The position numbers and the translations under genes are program-made. A stretch of 64,000 nucleotides of DNA, taken from Lachnospiraceae bacterium. Its GTDB lineage: Bacteria; Bacillota; Clostridia; Lachnospirales; Lachnospiraceae. The stretch spans positions 310,001 to 374,000 of the forward strand of contig SVFD01000002.1 of NCBI GenBank assembly GCA_015057025.1, given 5' to 3'. Numbering within the stretch: position 1 is the first letter of the stretch; the number at the start of each line of letters is the position of its first letter. This document shows, piece after piece, positions 18,924-28,400 of this stretch. Below the pieces are notes generated by a model. That model was not told the origin of the DNA. It made no database searches and worked only from the letters and a program-made list of their open reading frames with translations.

Positions 18924-18944
18924 TGCGGCACAAAACGTGCCGCA
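18924..18944 (-). other. GC-rich hairpin between pilO and the pilin genes
   Basis: Perfect eight-base arms TGCGGCAC and GTGCCGCA flank a five-base loop, in the 131-base gap between pilO and the PilV-like gene. There is no good T-run after it on the minus strand. It may stabilise or process the transcript so that pilin genes and pilMN-pilO are expressed at different levels, or it may be a leaky terminator. Confidence 0.5.
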
Positions 18945-18962
18945 AGGAATATATAATACTAC

Positions 18963-19688
18963 TTATTCTTCAGCATCCTCTGCTTCTTCAGGTGCTGCAC
19001 CGCCTTGTTTTTCTTCTCTTAATTCCTCGTCAGAAATCCATGTACCGAAAATACTTTCATTACCATGATACATCGTAGGAATATCAGCAGCTTCCAACTC
19101 TCTTCCTTCGCCAACAATTGCGAACTGGTCAAGGACAAACATACCGGACACCTTGCCGGTAGCACTGTCATAAGAAATATCAATAGCAGATACTACCATT
19201 CTGTCACTGTTACCCATAATCTCCGTAATAAATGTCTTGATATCTTCATATTCACATTCATAAGAAACCGAAGTCTGAGTCTTAACAGCATCAATAGCTC
19301 CTGTTACAGAACCATCCGGCTGAGTCATGCCTGCCGAAATCGGAGTGATGGTATTACCGGTAAATGACAATGTTTCCATAAATATAGGAATATTCTTTTC
19401 AAGTCCTCTTAAGAACATGATGACATTTTCCTGACGGATGCCTTCTGCATATCCGTCAATAATGTCGTCACGCATGCCATTATACTCGGCAATTTCTTTC
19501 TCATAATCTTCTCTATGTTCTTCTAACTCTAACAGATACTCGTATCTTTCTGTCAAATCGGCAATTTCTTTGTCAATAGCTTCCTGTTTTTCCTTATAAG
19601 GCTTAAGTACAAAAAGAATAGGAAGAGCAATTACAGCTGCAATAATAACAATAACAATAATTTTTTTCTCTCTATCACTGATTTTCAT
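18963..19688 (-). CDS. pilO: Type IV pilus inner-membrane alignment protein PilO
   Basis: 241 residues with a short cytoplasmic N-terminus, one transmembrane helix (about 10-30), a coiled coil (about 33-75) and a C-terminal ferredoxin-like domain, followed by an acidic Glu/Ala tail. This is the PilO build. PilO pairs with PilN in the membrane and links the pilus motor platform to pilin assembly. Its ATG overlaps the stop of the PilM-PilN gene by one base (TAATG), so the two are translationally coupled. Sequence conservation of PilO is weak; position and topology support the call. Confidence 0.8.
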   Translation of the reverse strand: MKISDREKKIIVIVIIAAVIALPILFVLKPYKEKQEAIDKEIADLTERYEYLLELEEHREDYEKEIAEYNGMRDDIIDGYAEGIRQENVIMFLRGLEKNIPIFMETLSFTGNTITPISAGMTQPDGSVTGAIDAVKTQTSVSYECEYEDIKTFITEIMGNSDRMVVSAIDISYDSATGKVSGMFVLDQFAIVGEGRELEAADIPTMYHGNESIFGTWISDEELREEKQGGAAPEEAEDAEE

Positions 19689-21364
19689 TACTGCTCTCCT
19701 CCTTCCTCAGTAGTTGTTTCTTCAGTTGTTTCTTCTGGTTCTTTTACCTCTACAAGTACACAACTAAACTCATATACAACATAAGTAGGCATAACTTCGA
19801 TTTCCTCGTCGTTTTCAATAGCCTCTTCTAAAGCTTCATATTCCGGAGTTCCGGGAATTGCTCCCTCTTCTTCTGTAATAGCAGGGATTGAGAATGAATA
19901 AACATATTCCAATTTACCCATTTCAACAATTGCATCAGCAACCGCTTCCTTATTAGGTGTCATTACCGAGAACTCTACCTCACCATTAACAGATGAGAAA
20001 TTATTAATAACTGTACCCTTCGGAAGAATGTCTTCCAAATCTTCAATAAAGCCTAAAACAAGTTCATTGTTTGAATATGTAGAAGCATCAAATGCCAGAA
20101 CAGTCTCATATTCTGCAATAGCATACTCATGTTCCGAAGCCAGCTGTTCAATATCTTCAATATCAGCAATCGCTGCAACAAGAACTTCCTTAGCACCCTC
20201 TGACAGATAATAACGAATTACTGCAAACAATGATAAACCAAGCATTACAACAATAGAAAGAACCAATAAAACAGTTAATACAATATCTGCTGTTTTGGAA
20301 ACATTCTCTTTTGACTTTCCTCTGTTAAGGTTCAATCCGATAGGATTTAATACCGCACCAAAGTTTGCAAGATAACGAAGTGCTGTTTCACTTGTCAAAT
20401 ATGCTTTGCTACCAACCTTAATACCCTGTAAGGTAGAGAAGTGGGTAACCTGTGCACCAAGTTCCTGTCTTAAGACTTCATCAATACCTGCAATCGCACT
20501 ACCTTCACCAAACACACGGATACCATCAATAATACGGTCCGGATTACGGCTTCTGTGATATTCTACGATACGACCGATACTACTGATTAAGTAACGCACT
20601 GCTTCAGCATATTCTTCTTCAGTAACCTGACGATCAAGCATATCTCTGTTAGAAAGTAAAGTCTTAGCCTCTTTTTCTGTTAACTTCTTAATCTCCATCA
20701 TGGAGTTAATAACAGCATTCTTTCCGTAAGGCACGCTACGCTGTAAAATAACCGACTTACCACTCATAACGTTAACGAAAGTCATATCTTTTTCAATCTG
20801 TAATACAAGTTCTGTATCGCCTTCCTTCATCTGTAAGCTTAACAGCTGAAGAACTGAGTTACCTACATAGTCAATATTTTCAACTGTAAGTCTTAACTCA
20901 TCTGCTAATTCATAATAGCATTCAACCAAGTCTCTGGGAGCTGCCACTGCAGTTAAACGAATTTTCTTTCCTTCGTCATCCGGGAAAGTTTCCATTACAG
21001 TATGTGCAAAAATAAAATCTCCGGTAGTACTCATCGGGAAGTACTCACTTGAATTTGCTGCTAAAATTGATGCAATTTTTTTGTCTCCGCGAACATAAGG
21101 AATTACAACTTCCTTATTCGCAATTTTCTTGGAAGAAATAGTAAAGATAACCTTACTTGCTGAGAATCCTCTTCCAAATACGCAACCCCTGATTGCTTCT
21201 GCAATTGCCGGAACATCAGTAAGATAACCGTCATCCATGGCACCGGTCGGTGTTGCAACTTCTGTTGCGTTGTTTACCACAACTAAACTTGCGGACTTCT
21301 TAACAACTTCACAGACACGAGTTACTTCGTTTCCAACGTAAATGGACAATAATTTTTGTTCCAT
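19688..21364 (-). CDS. PilM-PilN fusion, type IV pilus assembly
   Basis: 558 residues joining two usually separate proteins. Residues about 1-340 are a PilM actin-like ATPase: 'SIYVGNEVTRVCEV' start, 'DTELVLQIEKDMTFVNVMSG' phosphate loop-like strand, and 'YLISSIGRIVEYHRSRNPDR'. A transmembrane helix at about 365-390 then leads into a PilN-like part with coiled coil and 'FIEDLEDILPKGTVINNFS', the typical PilN segment. In proteobacteria PilM binds the cytoplasmic tail of PilN, so the fusion fixes that contact. The final 60 residues are acidic and Thr-rich. AAAGGGG precedes the ATG. Confidence 0.85.
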   Translation of the reverse strand: MEQKLLSIYVGNEVTRVCEVVKKSASLVVVNNATEVATPTGAMDDGYLTDVPAIAEAIRGCVFGRGFSASKVIFTISSKKIANKEVVIPYVRGDKKIASILAANSSEYFPMSTTGDFIFAHTVMETFPDDEGKKIRLTAVAAPRDLVECYYELADELRLTVENIDYVGNSVLQLLSLQMKEGDTELVLQIEKDMTFVNVMSGKSVILQRSVPYGKNAVINSMMEIKKLTEKEAKTLLSNRDMLDRQVTEEEYAEAVRYLISSIGRIVEYHRSRNPDRIIDGIRVFGEGSAIAGIDEVLRQELGAQVTHFSTLQGIKVGSKAYLTSETALRYLANFGAVLNPIGLNLNRGKSKENVSKTADIVLTVLLVLSIVVMLGLSLFAVIRYYLSEGAKEVLVAAIADIEDIEQLASEHEYAIAEYETVLAFDASTYSNNELVLGFIEDLEDILPKGTVINNFSSVNGEVEFSVMTPNKEAVADAIVEMGKLEYVYSFSIPAITEEEGAIPGTPEYEALEEAIENDEEIEVMPTYVVYEFSCVLVEVKEPEETTEETTTEEGGEQ

Positions 21365-21451
21365 TCTCTCGTTCCCCTTTCATGTAAGAATCATAGTATA
21401 TTTTGACTAAACCGGCATAGCCGAATTTATTCCTAAAGTTAATATGTTCCT

Positions 21452-22237
21452 TTAGATTTGGAACATGCCAAAGTACCATTCCACAATAGGTGCACCGAAT
21501 AAAATAGTAAGATAAATACCAGCCGCAAGATACGGGCCAAATGCAAGCACATGCTCTTTCTTCTTATCAAAGGCCATTCTGCAACAGTGGATGATGGAAC
21601 CAAGTACACACCCAACAAGCATAGCAAGAAGGATCGACTTCCAGCCCAACAGCAAACCTGCCGCAGCCATCAACTTCACATCTCCGCCACCCATTCCTCT
21701 ACCTTTGGTAATCCAAAGAATCAAAAGAAAGAAAGTACTTACCACAAAGAATCCAATTATGTATTCATACCAATGCGTGTAATCCAAAACCACTCTCACA
21801 ACACCCAGGCAGAAAATAAATATATTACAACCAAAAGGTATTTCCTGTGTTCGTTCATCAATAACCGTTATTACAATCAACACGGATGCACATAAGCAAA
21901 AGAGAATCGTTTCCCATTTCAGGCCATGTACCAACAAAACACCAAGCCAAAGAACTCCGTTCAGTGCCTCTACAATAGGATACTGCCAGGAAATCTTCTT
22001 TTTACAGCTTCGGCATTTGCCTCCCTGTATCAGAAAACTAAATAACGGTATCAGTTCATACCATGCAAGAACATGACCACAATGCATACAATGGGAACGT
22101 TCAACTGCGATATCTTCTTTCTTTGGAATTCTGTAAATGCAAACATTCAAGAAACTTCCAACCACTATTCCCAATATGCCAACCATAACAAACAGAACGA
22201 TGATTGCATTCGTTCCGAGTCCTGTAAAATCTGCCAT
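21452..22237 (-). CDS. pilD: Prepilin peptidase (A24 family)
   Basis: About 261 residues from the ATG at 22237, chosen because GGGAGAT lies just upstream; an adjacent ATG at 22240 is also possible. The enzyme cleaves the Gly-Phe/Tyr bond of prepilins and methylates the new N-terminus. Visible features are the N-terminal 'VGSFLNVCIYRIP', two CxxC pairs in 'CMHCGHVL' and 'CRSCKKK' that bind zinc, and the two catalytic aspartates in 'VTVIDERTQEIP' and in the GxGD-type motif 'GMGGGDVKLMAAAG'. Seven or eight membrane segments are seen. It heads the pilus cluster and is needed for the four pilin-like proteins encoded downstream. Confidence 0.95.
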   Translation of the reverse strand: MADFTGLGTNAIIVLFVMVGILGIVVGSFLNVCIYRIPKKEDIAVERSHCMHCGHVLAWYELIPLFSFLIQGGKCRSCKKKISWQYPIVEALNGVLWLGVLLVHGLKWETILFCLCASVLIVITVIDERTQEIPFGCNIFIFCLGVVRVVLDYTHWYEYIIGFFVVSTFFLLILWITKGRGMGGGDVKLMAAAGLLLGWKSILLAMLVGCVLGSIIHCCRMAFDKKKEHVLAFGPYLAAGIYLTILFGAPIVEWYFGMFQI

Positions 22238-22295
22238 CATATCTCCCATAAAAATAGGTGTTTCGATATTTTTACACACCTATCCAGTTATAAGA

Positions 22296-22324
22296 ATTAT
22301 AACAAATTAGCCCTTTTACAGCAA
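22296..22324 (-). promoter_or_regulatory. Promoter of the type IV pilus cluster
   Basis: On the minus strand TTGCTG (22324-22319), a 17-base spacer and TATAAT (22301-22296) form a good SigA-type promoter about 55 bases ahead of the prepilin peptidase. The remaining gap up to 22497 is very AT-rich and shows no other feature I can support. Confidence 0.7.
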
Positions 22325-22497
22325 GCAAAAATAATATTTTTCTAAATCCGCTTTCTATATTTGTAAAATATTCACAATTATGCCATAAAGTTTTTGTTAA
22401 TTTATAACATCAACTTCATTTTTTTCATAAATAAAATACTTATTTTTTCGTTTTTTATTTAATATACACACAAAAATCTTCCAATTATTTCCTTCTG

Positions 22498-23265
22498 TTA
22501 AAGTACCTTGCTAATCAAATCAACGACAGGCGTTTGGGGAAATACTTTTACCAAAAGGCGAAACGCTCCAATATGCGGTCCGTCAACAGATACCGCCTTA
22601 TGCAATGCAGCATCTCCCAATGCACGGCGTACCACAACCTCAGGAGTATTCATCATTGCCTTTTTAAATGGACTGATACCTGCGCCATATCTCTCACTCA
22701 CATCAAAGAAAGGAGTGTTTACAGGCCCCGGACAAACTGCCAATACATGAATTCCACGGGGTTTTAATTCCGCGCGCAGTGCTCTGGAAAAATTAAGCAC
22801 ATATGATTTGCTGGCACCATACACCGAATATCCCGGAAAAGGCATAAAGCCTGCACTGGATGCCAAATTAATAATATGACTGTTTCTTCTCATAAAAGGC
22901 AGACAAATCGAAGTAAAATTTGTTAAAGCTTCACAATTTAAACGAATCATTGCCGCCTGATCCTTTGCTGTCATATCTGCAAATCGCCCGTGTAAGCCCA
23001 TTCCCGCACTTTGAAATAACATTCTTATATTAGGATTCAATTTATATAAAACATTCTCAAACTCTTTCATGTCAGCCTCATCCGTCACATCCATGGCAAA
23101 GGTTCTGACACTGTGACCAAGTTTTTTCTGTAATTCCAGCAGTTTCTCTTCTCTTCTTCCAATAATCCAAATTTCATCCAAACTTCTAAAACGTCTGTCA
23201 ATCTGAATTGCAGCTTCCCAGCCGATTCCTGAGGTTGCTCCTGTAATAATGGCTACTTTCATCAT
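22498..23265 (-). CDS. Short-chain dehydrogenase/reductase
   Basis: 255 residues, classical SDR length. The NAD(P)-binding motif TGATSGIG is at 8-15, 'MDVTDE' (58-63) binds the adenine ring, and the catalytic Tyr149-x3-Lys153 pair lies in 'YSVYGASKSYVLNF', preceded by the active-site Ser in 'NLASSAGF' (133-140). 'CPGPVNTPFFD' is the usual region following the catalytic lysine. Arg37-Arg38 after the second strand suggests NADPH preference. AAGGAGATAAA precedes the start. The substrate cannot be inferred; the neighbours (a YitT protein upstream and pilus genes downstream) give no clue. Confidence 0.9.
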   Translation of the reverse strand: MMKVAIITGATSGIGWEAAIQIDRRFRSLDEIWIIGRREEKLLELQKKLGHSVRTFAMDVTDEADMKEFENVLYKLNPNIRMLFQSAGMGLHGRFADMTAKDQAAMIRLNCEALTNFTSICLPFMRRNSHIINLASSAGFMPFPGYSVYGASKSYVLNFSRALRAELKPRGIHVLAVCPGPVNTPFFDVSERYGAGISPFKKAMMNTPEVVVRRALGDAALHKAVSVDGPHIGAFRLLVKVFPQTPVVDLISKVL

Positions 23266-23316
23266 TTTATCTCCTTCTCTAAATGATACTATGAACTTAT
23301 ATATGTCTTTCCCCTG

Positions 23317-24186
23317 CTAAAACCGCTCTGCATGGTAGCTTTTATATCCTTCACCAAAAATTTCACTGGCACTTGTTACAATCATAAAAGCATTTGTATC
23401 AGTTAATTTTACTACCTCTTCGACTTTGGGCGCAATTCTTTTTTTCACTACACACATGATAATCTTCTTATTTTTCTCAGTATAAGCACCCACACCTTCC
23501 AAATACGTAACTCCCATATCCAGTTCTTCCATAAACTGCTTGGCTATTTGGTCCGGCTCATCACTTATAATATAAATCAATTTCGCCTCATCTTTGCCAT
23601 ACAAAACCAAATCCAAAACCCAACTTGTAATCATGATTGCAATAACGGCATACATGGCTTTTTCAAAATCGCGAAACACCAGTAAGGAGCCGGAAATAAC
23701 AATCAAATCCACAATCAGAAATAAAGAACCGGTTTTAATATGCGGATGTTTCAAACGTAAAAGGCGCACCACAATATCCGTCCCGCCTGTAGTAAGGCCG
23801 CTTTTCAAAACAGTACCAAGCCCTACCGCAATACAAATACCTCCGGCCACCGCCGCAAGCAACATATCCTTGGTAATCGGTTCAAACCGTTCAAAAACAT
23901 TTGTAAATGTCGAAATCAAAACAAGTGCAGACAACGTCCCTACCACAAACCGCCAACCAAATTTTTTCCACGCAATAATCAAAAGCGGAATATTAAGAAC
24001 CAAAATCAATGTACCCGTCTCTATATGAATCAATCGGTTTAAAAGAATAGATACTCCTGTCACGCCCCCCGGTGCCAAATTATTCGGATCCAAAAACAGA
24101 GCAACACCTGCCGAATACAGACAGGTTGCCAGTATAACCTTTATCACTTTAACAATTATTTTTATCACTTTGCTATTCTTTTTCAT
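23317..24186 (-). CDS. YitT family membrane protein (DUF161/DUF2179)
   Basis: 289 residues with five or six membrane segments in the first 200 residues, including 'NNLAPGGVTGVSILLNRL' (near 31-48) and 'LKSGLTTGGTDIVVRLLRLK', both signatures of the YitT family, then a C-terminal soluble DUF2179 domain with 'MGVTYLEGVGAYTEKNKKII'. Members are abundant in Firmicutes, and their function is not established. The ribosome binding site is weak. The gene lies just downstream of the structured repeat element 1 and a terminator, so it is probably transcribed from its own promoter. Confidence 0.9.
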   Translation of the reverse strand: MKKNSKVIKIIVKVIKVILATCLYSAGVALFLDPNNLAPGGVTGVSILLNRLIHIETGTLILVLNIPLLIIAWKKFGWRFVVGTLSALVLISTFTNVFERFEPITKDMLLAAVAGGICIAVGLGTVLKSGLTTGGTDIVVRLLRLKHPHIKTGSLFLIVDLIVISGSLLVFRDFEKAMYAVIAIMITSWVLDLVLYGKDEAKLIYIISDEPDQIAKQFMEELDMGVTYLEGVGAYTEKNKKIIMCVVKKRIAPKVEEVVKLTDTNAFMIVTSASEIFGEGYKSYHAERF

Positions 24187-24243
24187 AGTTCATTTATCTT
24201 TCTTAAATATAATATTTCAATTTACATTTCATAATATAGACTA

Positions 24244-24283
24244 AAAACAGGCAAGCCTTAATAATATCTAGCATACCTGTTTT
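24244..24283 (-). terminator. Hairpin terminator downstream of ftsY and of structured element 1
   Basis: AAAACAGG and CCTGTTTT, with some further pairing inside, form a stem-loop followed on the minus strand by a TGTTTTTAG run. It lies beyond structured element 1, so an ftsY transcript reaching this site would contain the element in its 3' region. Confidence 0.6.
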
Positions 24284-24316
24284 AAGTTCAAATATTCTCT
24301 TTATTTATTCGTTACA

Positions 24317-24483
24317 TGAAACGATTCTGTCCGGTTACATATTTTCCGTAAAGAACCCTTTGAGTACGTCAGTGCTTAGCAAAAAGGCTTGTTTACAAGG
24401 CTTTGCGCTTAGCATCTGCTACGTACGAAACCGAGCGAAAGCGCGTTCTGCACGGAAAATATGTAACCGGACAGAATCCTTCA
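24317..24483. repeat. Structured inverted-repeat element, copy 1
   Basis: A perfect 27-base inverted repeat (24323-24349 and 24452-24478), extended by TGAA/TTCA, encloses a core at 24350-24450. The core starts AAAGAACC and ends ACCGAGCGAAAGCGCGTTCTG in two segments, with a 63-base imperfect hairpin (24364-24426) between. AGAAC and GTTCT in the core continue the outer stem. A related core lies at 42682-42778 with unrelated outer arms. The element fills most of the 316-base gap between ftsY and the YitT gene and has no open reading frame of note. It could be a small RNA, a 3' untranslated-region structure or a miniature mobile element; I do not recognise it. Confidence 0.75.
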
Positions 24484-24502
24484 CTTACCTCAATATAATA
24501 CC

Positions 24503-25432
24503 CTATTCAATATCAAACAACGCATTTACAAACTGCTCACTGTCAAACTTTTGCAAATCTTCAATGGTTTCACCCACACCAATGTATTTAACAGGCACTT
24601 TCAACTCCGATTGAATTGCCACAGCAATACCACCCTTAGCTGTACCATCCATCTTGGTAAGAATAATACCGGTAAGATCTGTTACTTCTCCAAACTCCCT
24701 TGCCTGCATCAAGGCATTCTGACCTGTCGTGCCATCCAAAACAATTAAATTTTCCCTGTGAGCATCAGGAAATTCTCTCTCTATGATGCGGTTAATCTTT
24801 TTTAACTCTTCCATCAGATTGCGTTTGTTATGAAGGCGTCCTGCGGTATCACAGATTAAAACATCCACATTACGGGATTTTGCCGCACTTACCGCATCAA
24901 AAATAACACTGGCAGGATCAGAGCCTGTATTTGCTTTGATAATTTCCACGCCTGCCCTATTAGACCATTCCTCTAATTGCTCAACCGCAGCCGCACGGAA
25001 AGTATCCGCAGCGGCAATCAAAACACGTTTGCCTTTGTCTTTTAACTTGCCTGCAAGCTTACCAACGGAAGTGGTTTTACCCACGCCGTTTACACCGATA
25101 ACAAGTATAACAGACTGCTTATTTTCAAATTCATAGGCAGTCTCGCCTACACGCATCTGTTCCTTAATGTTTTCAATCAAAAGTTCCCTGCATTCCTGAG
25201 GTTCTTTTATTCTCTGCTCTTTTACCTGCTTACGAAGACGCTCCATTATTTCACCGGTGGCATTTACACCGATATCTCCCATAATGAGCACTTCTTCCAG
25301 TTCCTCATAAAAATCTTCATCTATACGTGAGTATCCTTTAAAAACAGAGTCCATACCATGCACAATGTTATTTCTTGTTTTACTGAGACCTTGTTTTAAG
25401 CGGCTAAAAAAACCTTTCTTTTCCTCACTCAT
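24503..25432 (-). CDS. ftsY: Signal recognition particle receptor FtsY
   Basis: 309 residues, the short Gram-positive form without a long acidic N-terminal A domain. FtsY is the membrane-associated GTPase that receives ribosome-SRP complexes for co-translational insertion. The N domain (about 1-100) is followed by the G domain with 'GVNGVGKTTSVGKLAGKL' (P-loop), 'DTFRAAAVEQLEEW', 'DTAGRLHNKRNLMEEL' (G3) and 'TKMDGTAKGG' (G4 and closing loop), all intact. It is downstream of smc, the standard rnc-smc-ftsY order. Its stop codon is only about 20 bases from structured element 1. Confidence 0.97.
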   Translation of the reverse strand: MSEEKKGFFSRLKQGLSKTRNNIVHGMDSVFKGYSRIDEDFYEELEEVLIMGDIGVNATGEIMERLRKQVKEQRIKEPQECRELLIENIKEQMRVGETAYEFENKQSVILVIGVNGVGKTTSVGKLAGKLKDKGKRVLIAAADTFRAAAVEQLEEWSNRAGVEIIKANTGSDPASVIFDAVSAAKSRNVDVLICDTAGRLHNKRNLMEELKKINRIIEREFPDAHRENLIVLDGTTGQNALMQAREFGEVTDLTGIILTKMDGTAKGGIAVAIQSELKVPVKYIGVGETIEDLQKFDSEQFVNALFDIE

Positions 25433-25493
25433 AAAAGACCAACCTTTCTTAAACTTCTTTCACTGCTACACTTCATCTGTAAAAGAGTATTTT

Positions 25494-28400
25494 TTATGAT
25501 TCACTCTTCTGCAAGTCCACACTAACTAAAGTTGACACACCTTTTTCCTGCATGGTAATACCATACAGCTGGTTTGCCTGATCCATAGTACCTCGTCTGT
25601 GGGTAATAACAATAAACTGCGTAGACTTTGTCATCTTATGAAGATACTTTGCAAAACGGTCTACGTTACTTTCATCCAAAGCTGCTTCAATTTCGTCTAA
25701 AAGGCAGAAGGGCGAAGGTTTTAGGTTCTGAATTGCAAATAAAAGCGAAATTGCAGTTAATGCTTTCTCACCACCGGATAACTGCATCATATTCTGCAGT
25801 TTCTTTCCAGGGGGCTGGGCAATAATCTTAATACCGGCTTCCAGAATATCATCATCATCCATAAGTTCTAAGTTAGCCTGGCCACCACCGAAGAGTTCCT
25901 TAAATACCTTATCAAACTCATGGTCAATTTCTGCAAAACGCTCTCTAAACTGCTTACGCATCAGTTCGTCTAACTCAAGAATAATCTGCTGTAAGCTCTT
26001 CTCCGCCTCAATCAAATCAGAATGCTGTTTATGTAAAAATGTGTAACGTTCCATGACATTTTTATAATCTTCAATGGCGTTAACATTAACATCCCCCAGT
26101 TTTTTAATTTTATCCTTAAGAGATGCGATTTCCTTCTTCATAGCCGGCAAATCCGTTAATTCTTCATTGCGAAGTCCCTGAGCATCATGAAGCGTAATTT
26201 CGTACTCCTGCCACATATAACTGCTTTGGGAAGCCATGGATTCTTCTGCACGCTCTTTCTGGGCTTTCAAACGGAAGATTTCCTTGTCCAAATCATTAAT
26301 CTGCTTGCTTAATTTATCTCGCTCTTCAAAGAAATTCTTCTGCTTCGCATTCAATTCATCACGCTTTACAATGGCAGCATCCAACTTCTCCTGGGTATCG
26401 GATTTGGTAGTATGGGAAGCGGCAATAGTCTTCTCAATTTCCTGAATACTTTCTGTCTTATGCAAAATATCGCTAACGCCAGAATTGATACCTTCCACGA
26501 TTTCTTTCTTTTCTTCTTCATGCCGGGCAATTTCACCATCCACACGGTTCAAATTCTGCTGTTCAAAGCCCTGTCTCTGAAGAAGTTTTTCTACTTCCAA
26601 ATCCAACTCTGCAACCTTATTTAACTTAACGGTTTCCTCTGCACGGGCCTCTTCCAGCTTCTTCTGGTTTACGGTAATGGATTCGGTTTCCTTCTGCTCA
26701 AGAGCCTGTGAATCCGCAAATTCTTTCTGAATAGCTTCCTTTTCTTCCGTAATATGCTGTAGGGATTCTCTCAAATCCTCTTCTTCCAACTTCAGTTCAT
26801 CAAAGCCTTTCTGTACATCATCCTTCTTTTCCTGTGCCTGCATTACATTTAAGCGGGCTGTATTCTGACGTATAAATGCACTCTGCAACTGATCCTTGCT
26901 ATCTGCCATGTTTTTACGAAGTTCATTACGTTCCTTCTTCAAGTTCTCAATATCATCCAGGATGACATCAATTTCTTTCAAAAGTGCTTTAACCTTCTTC
27001 TCCAGCTCGTCCATTTCACGACGACGGCCCAAGAGATTGCTGTTATTCTTAAAGGCACCACCGCTGATAGCACCGCCGGGCACCAACAGTTCACCTTCCA
27101 AAGTAACCATACGGATGCCATAATCAAACTTCTTTGCAATCTTTAAAGCATTATCTACGGTATCTACTACAACAATACGACCAAGCATAGCTTTAGCTAC
27201 ATCCTTATACTTAGCCTCCAAATTCACCAATGCATCTGCCATTCCGATCACGCCGGGTTCATTTAAGGCCTCCGGATTCTTGAACTCCTGAGGATTGGTA
27301 ATGCTGGTAAGCGGTAAAAAGGTTGCTCTACCGTGCTTATTAGCCTTTAAAAACTGAATCATCTTCTTTGCGGTAGCTTCATTGTCGGTAACAATATTCT
27401 GGATATTACCGCCAAGAGCTGTTTCGATAGCAGTTTCATATTTGGCATCTACCTTAATAATATCTGCCACAACACCGCAAATGCCGGGATTGGAAGCCTT
27501 TTGCTCCATTACCTTCTTGACGCTGCTTCCGTAACCTTCGTAACGCTCGGTCAAATTGGTAATTGCCTCTAACTTGGACTTTTCCTGATGGTAAAGCACC
27601 TGGGTATCACGAAGCTTCTTGTCCATGTCACCCAGTTCATCGTGTATTTTACCGGCACGCTCTTCCATAACACGGATTTCATGATTACGTTCTTCAATTT
27701 CCTTGGTAACAGCCTGAAAAGCTTCTTCTAACTTGGCAATTACATCATCTTGCTCTGCTTCTTCTGTTTTTGCCTTTAAGATACGTGCGTTTAATTCAGA
27801 CAAACGGATGTTGTTCTGTTCCGTCATGGAGTCCAAACGGCTTAACTTTGCCTTAATGGTTGCACGCTCACTCAACAGGTCAATGATACAGTTTTTACTC
27901 TTTTCCACACTAAAATTCAAAGTTTCAATTTCAGTCTGGCATGCAAGAAGTGCTTCTCGTGCCTCATCTCTTAATGCAACACCTTCTGCCGCCTTTGTAT
28001 CAATCTCAGTTTTTGCTTCTAAAATTACAGCCTTTTCTTCTTCTTTGGCTGCAATCTGCTCATTCACGGAATTAAGACGCACATTCATGTGCTCCTTATT
28101 GCCTTCTGCCGAATGGATCTGTTCTTTTAAAAGCTTAATTTCACCTTCCAGCTTTTCACGCATGATATCGGTATTGGCAAGACTTGAGCGGGATTCCTCA
28201 ATCTCTTTTTCAAGCTCGGCTAAAATACCTTCTATTTCATCATATTCAGCTTTTAACTTATCATTCGCTTCATTTGCAATATTAAAGTCATTTTCGGCAA
28301 TAACTGCCTTTTTATCCAATTCTTCCAACTGTTCACGGACACGCTTGCTCTCCAGGAGAAAAACATTCACATCCAAAGTCTTTAATTCTTCTTTATGCTT

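Noticed and set aside
24350-24450. Element core as a simple transcription terminator
   Set aside because: There is no T-run at either end, and a separate terminator follows at 24244-24283; the internal multi-part structure is also far more complex than a terminator.
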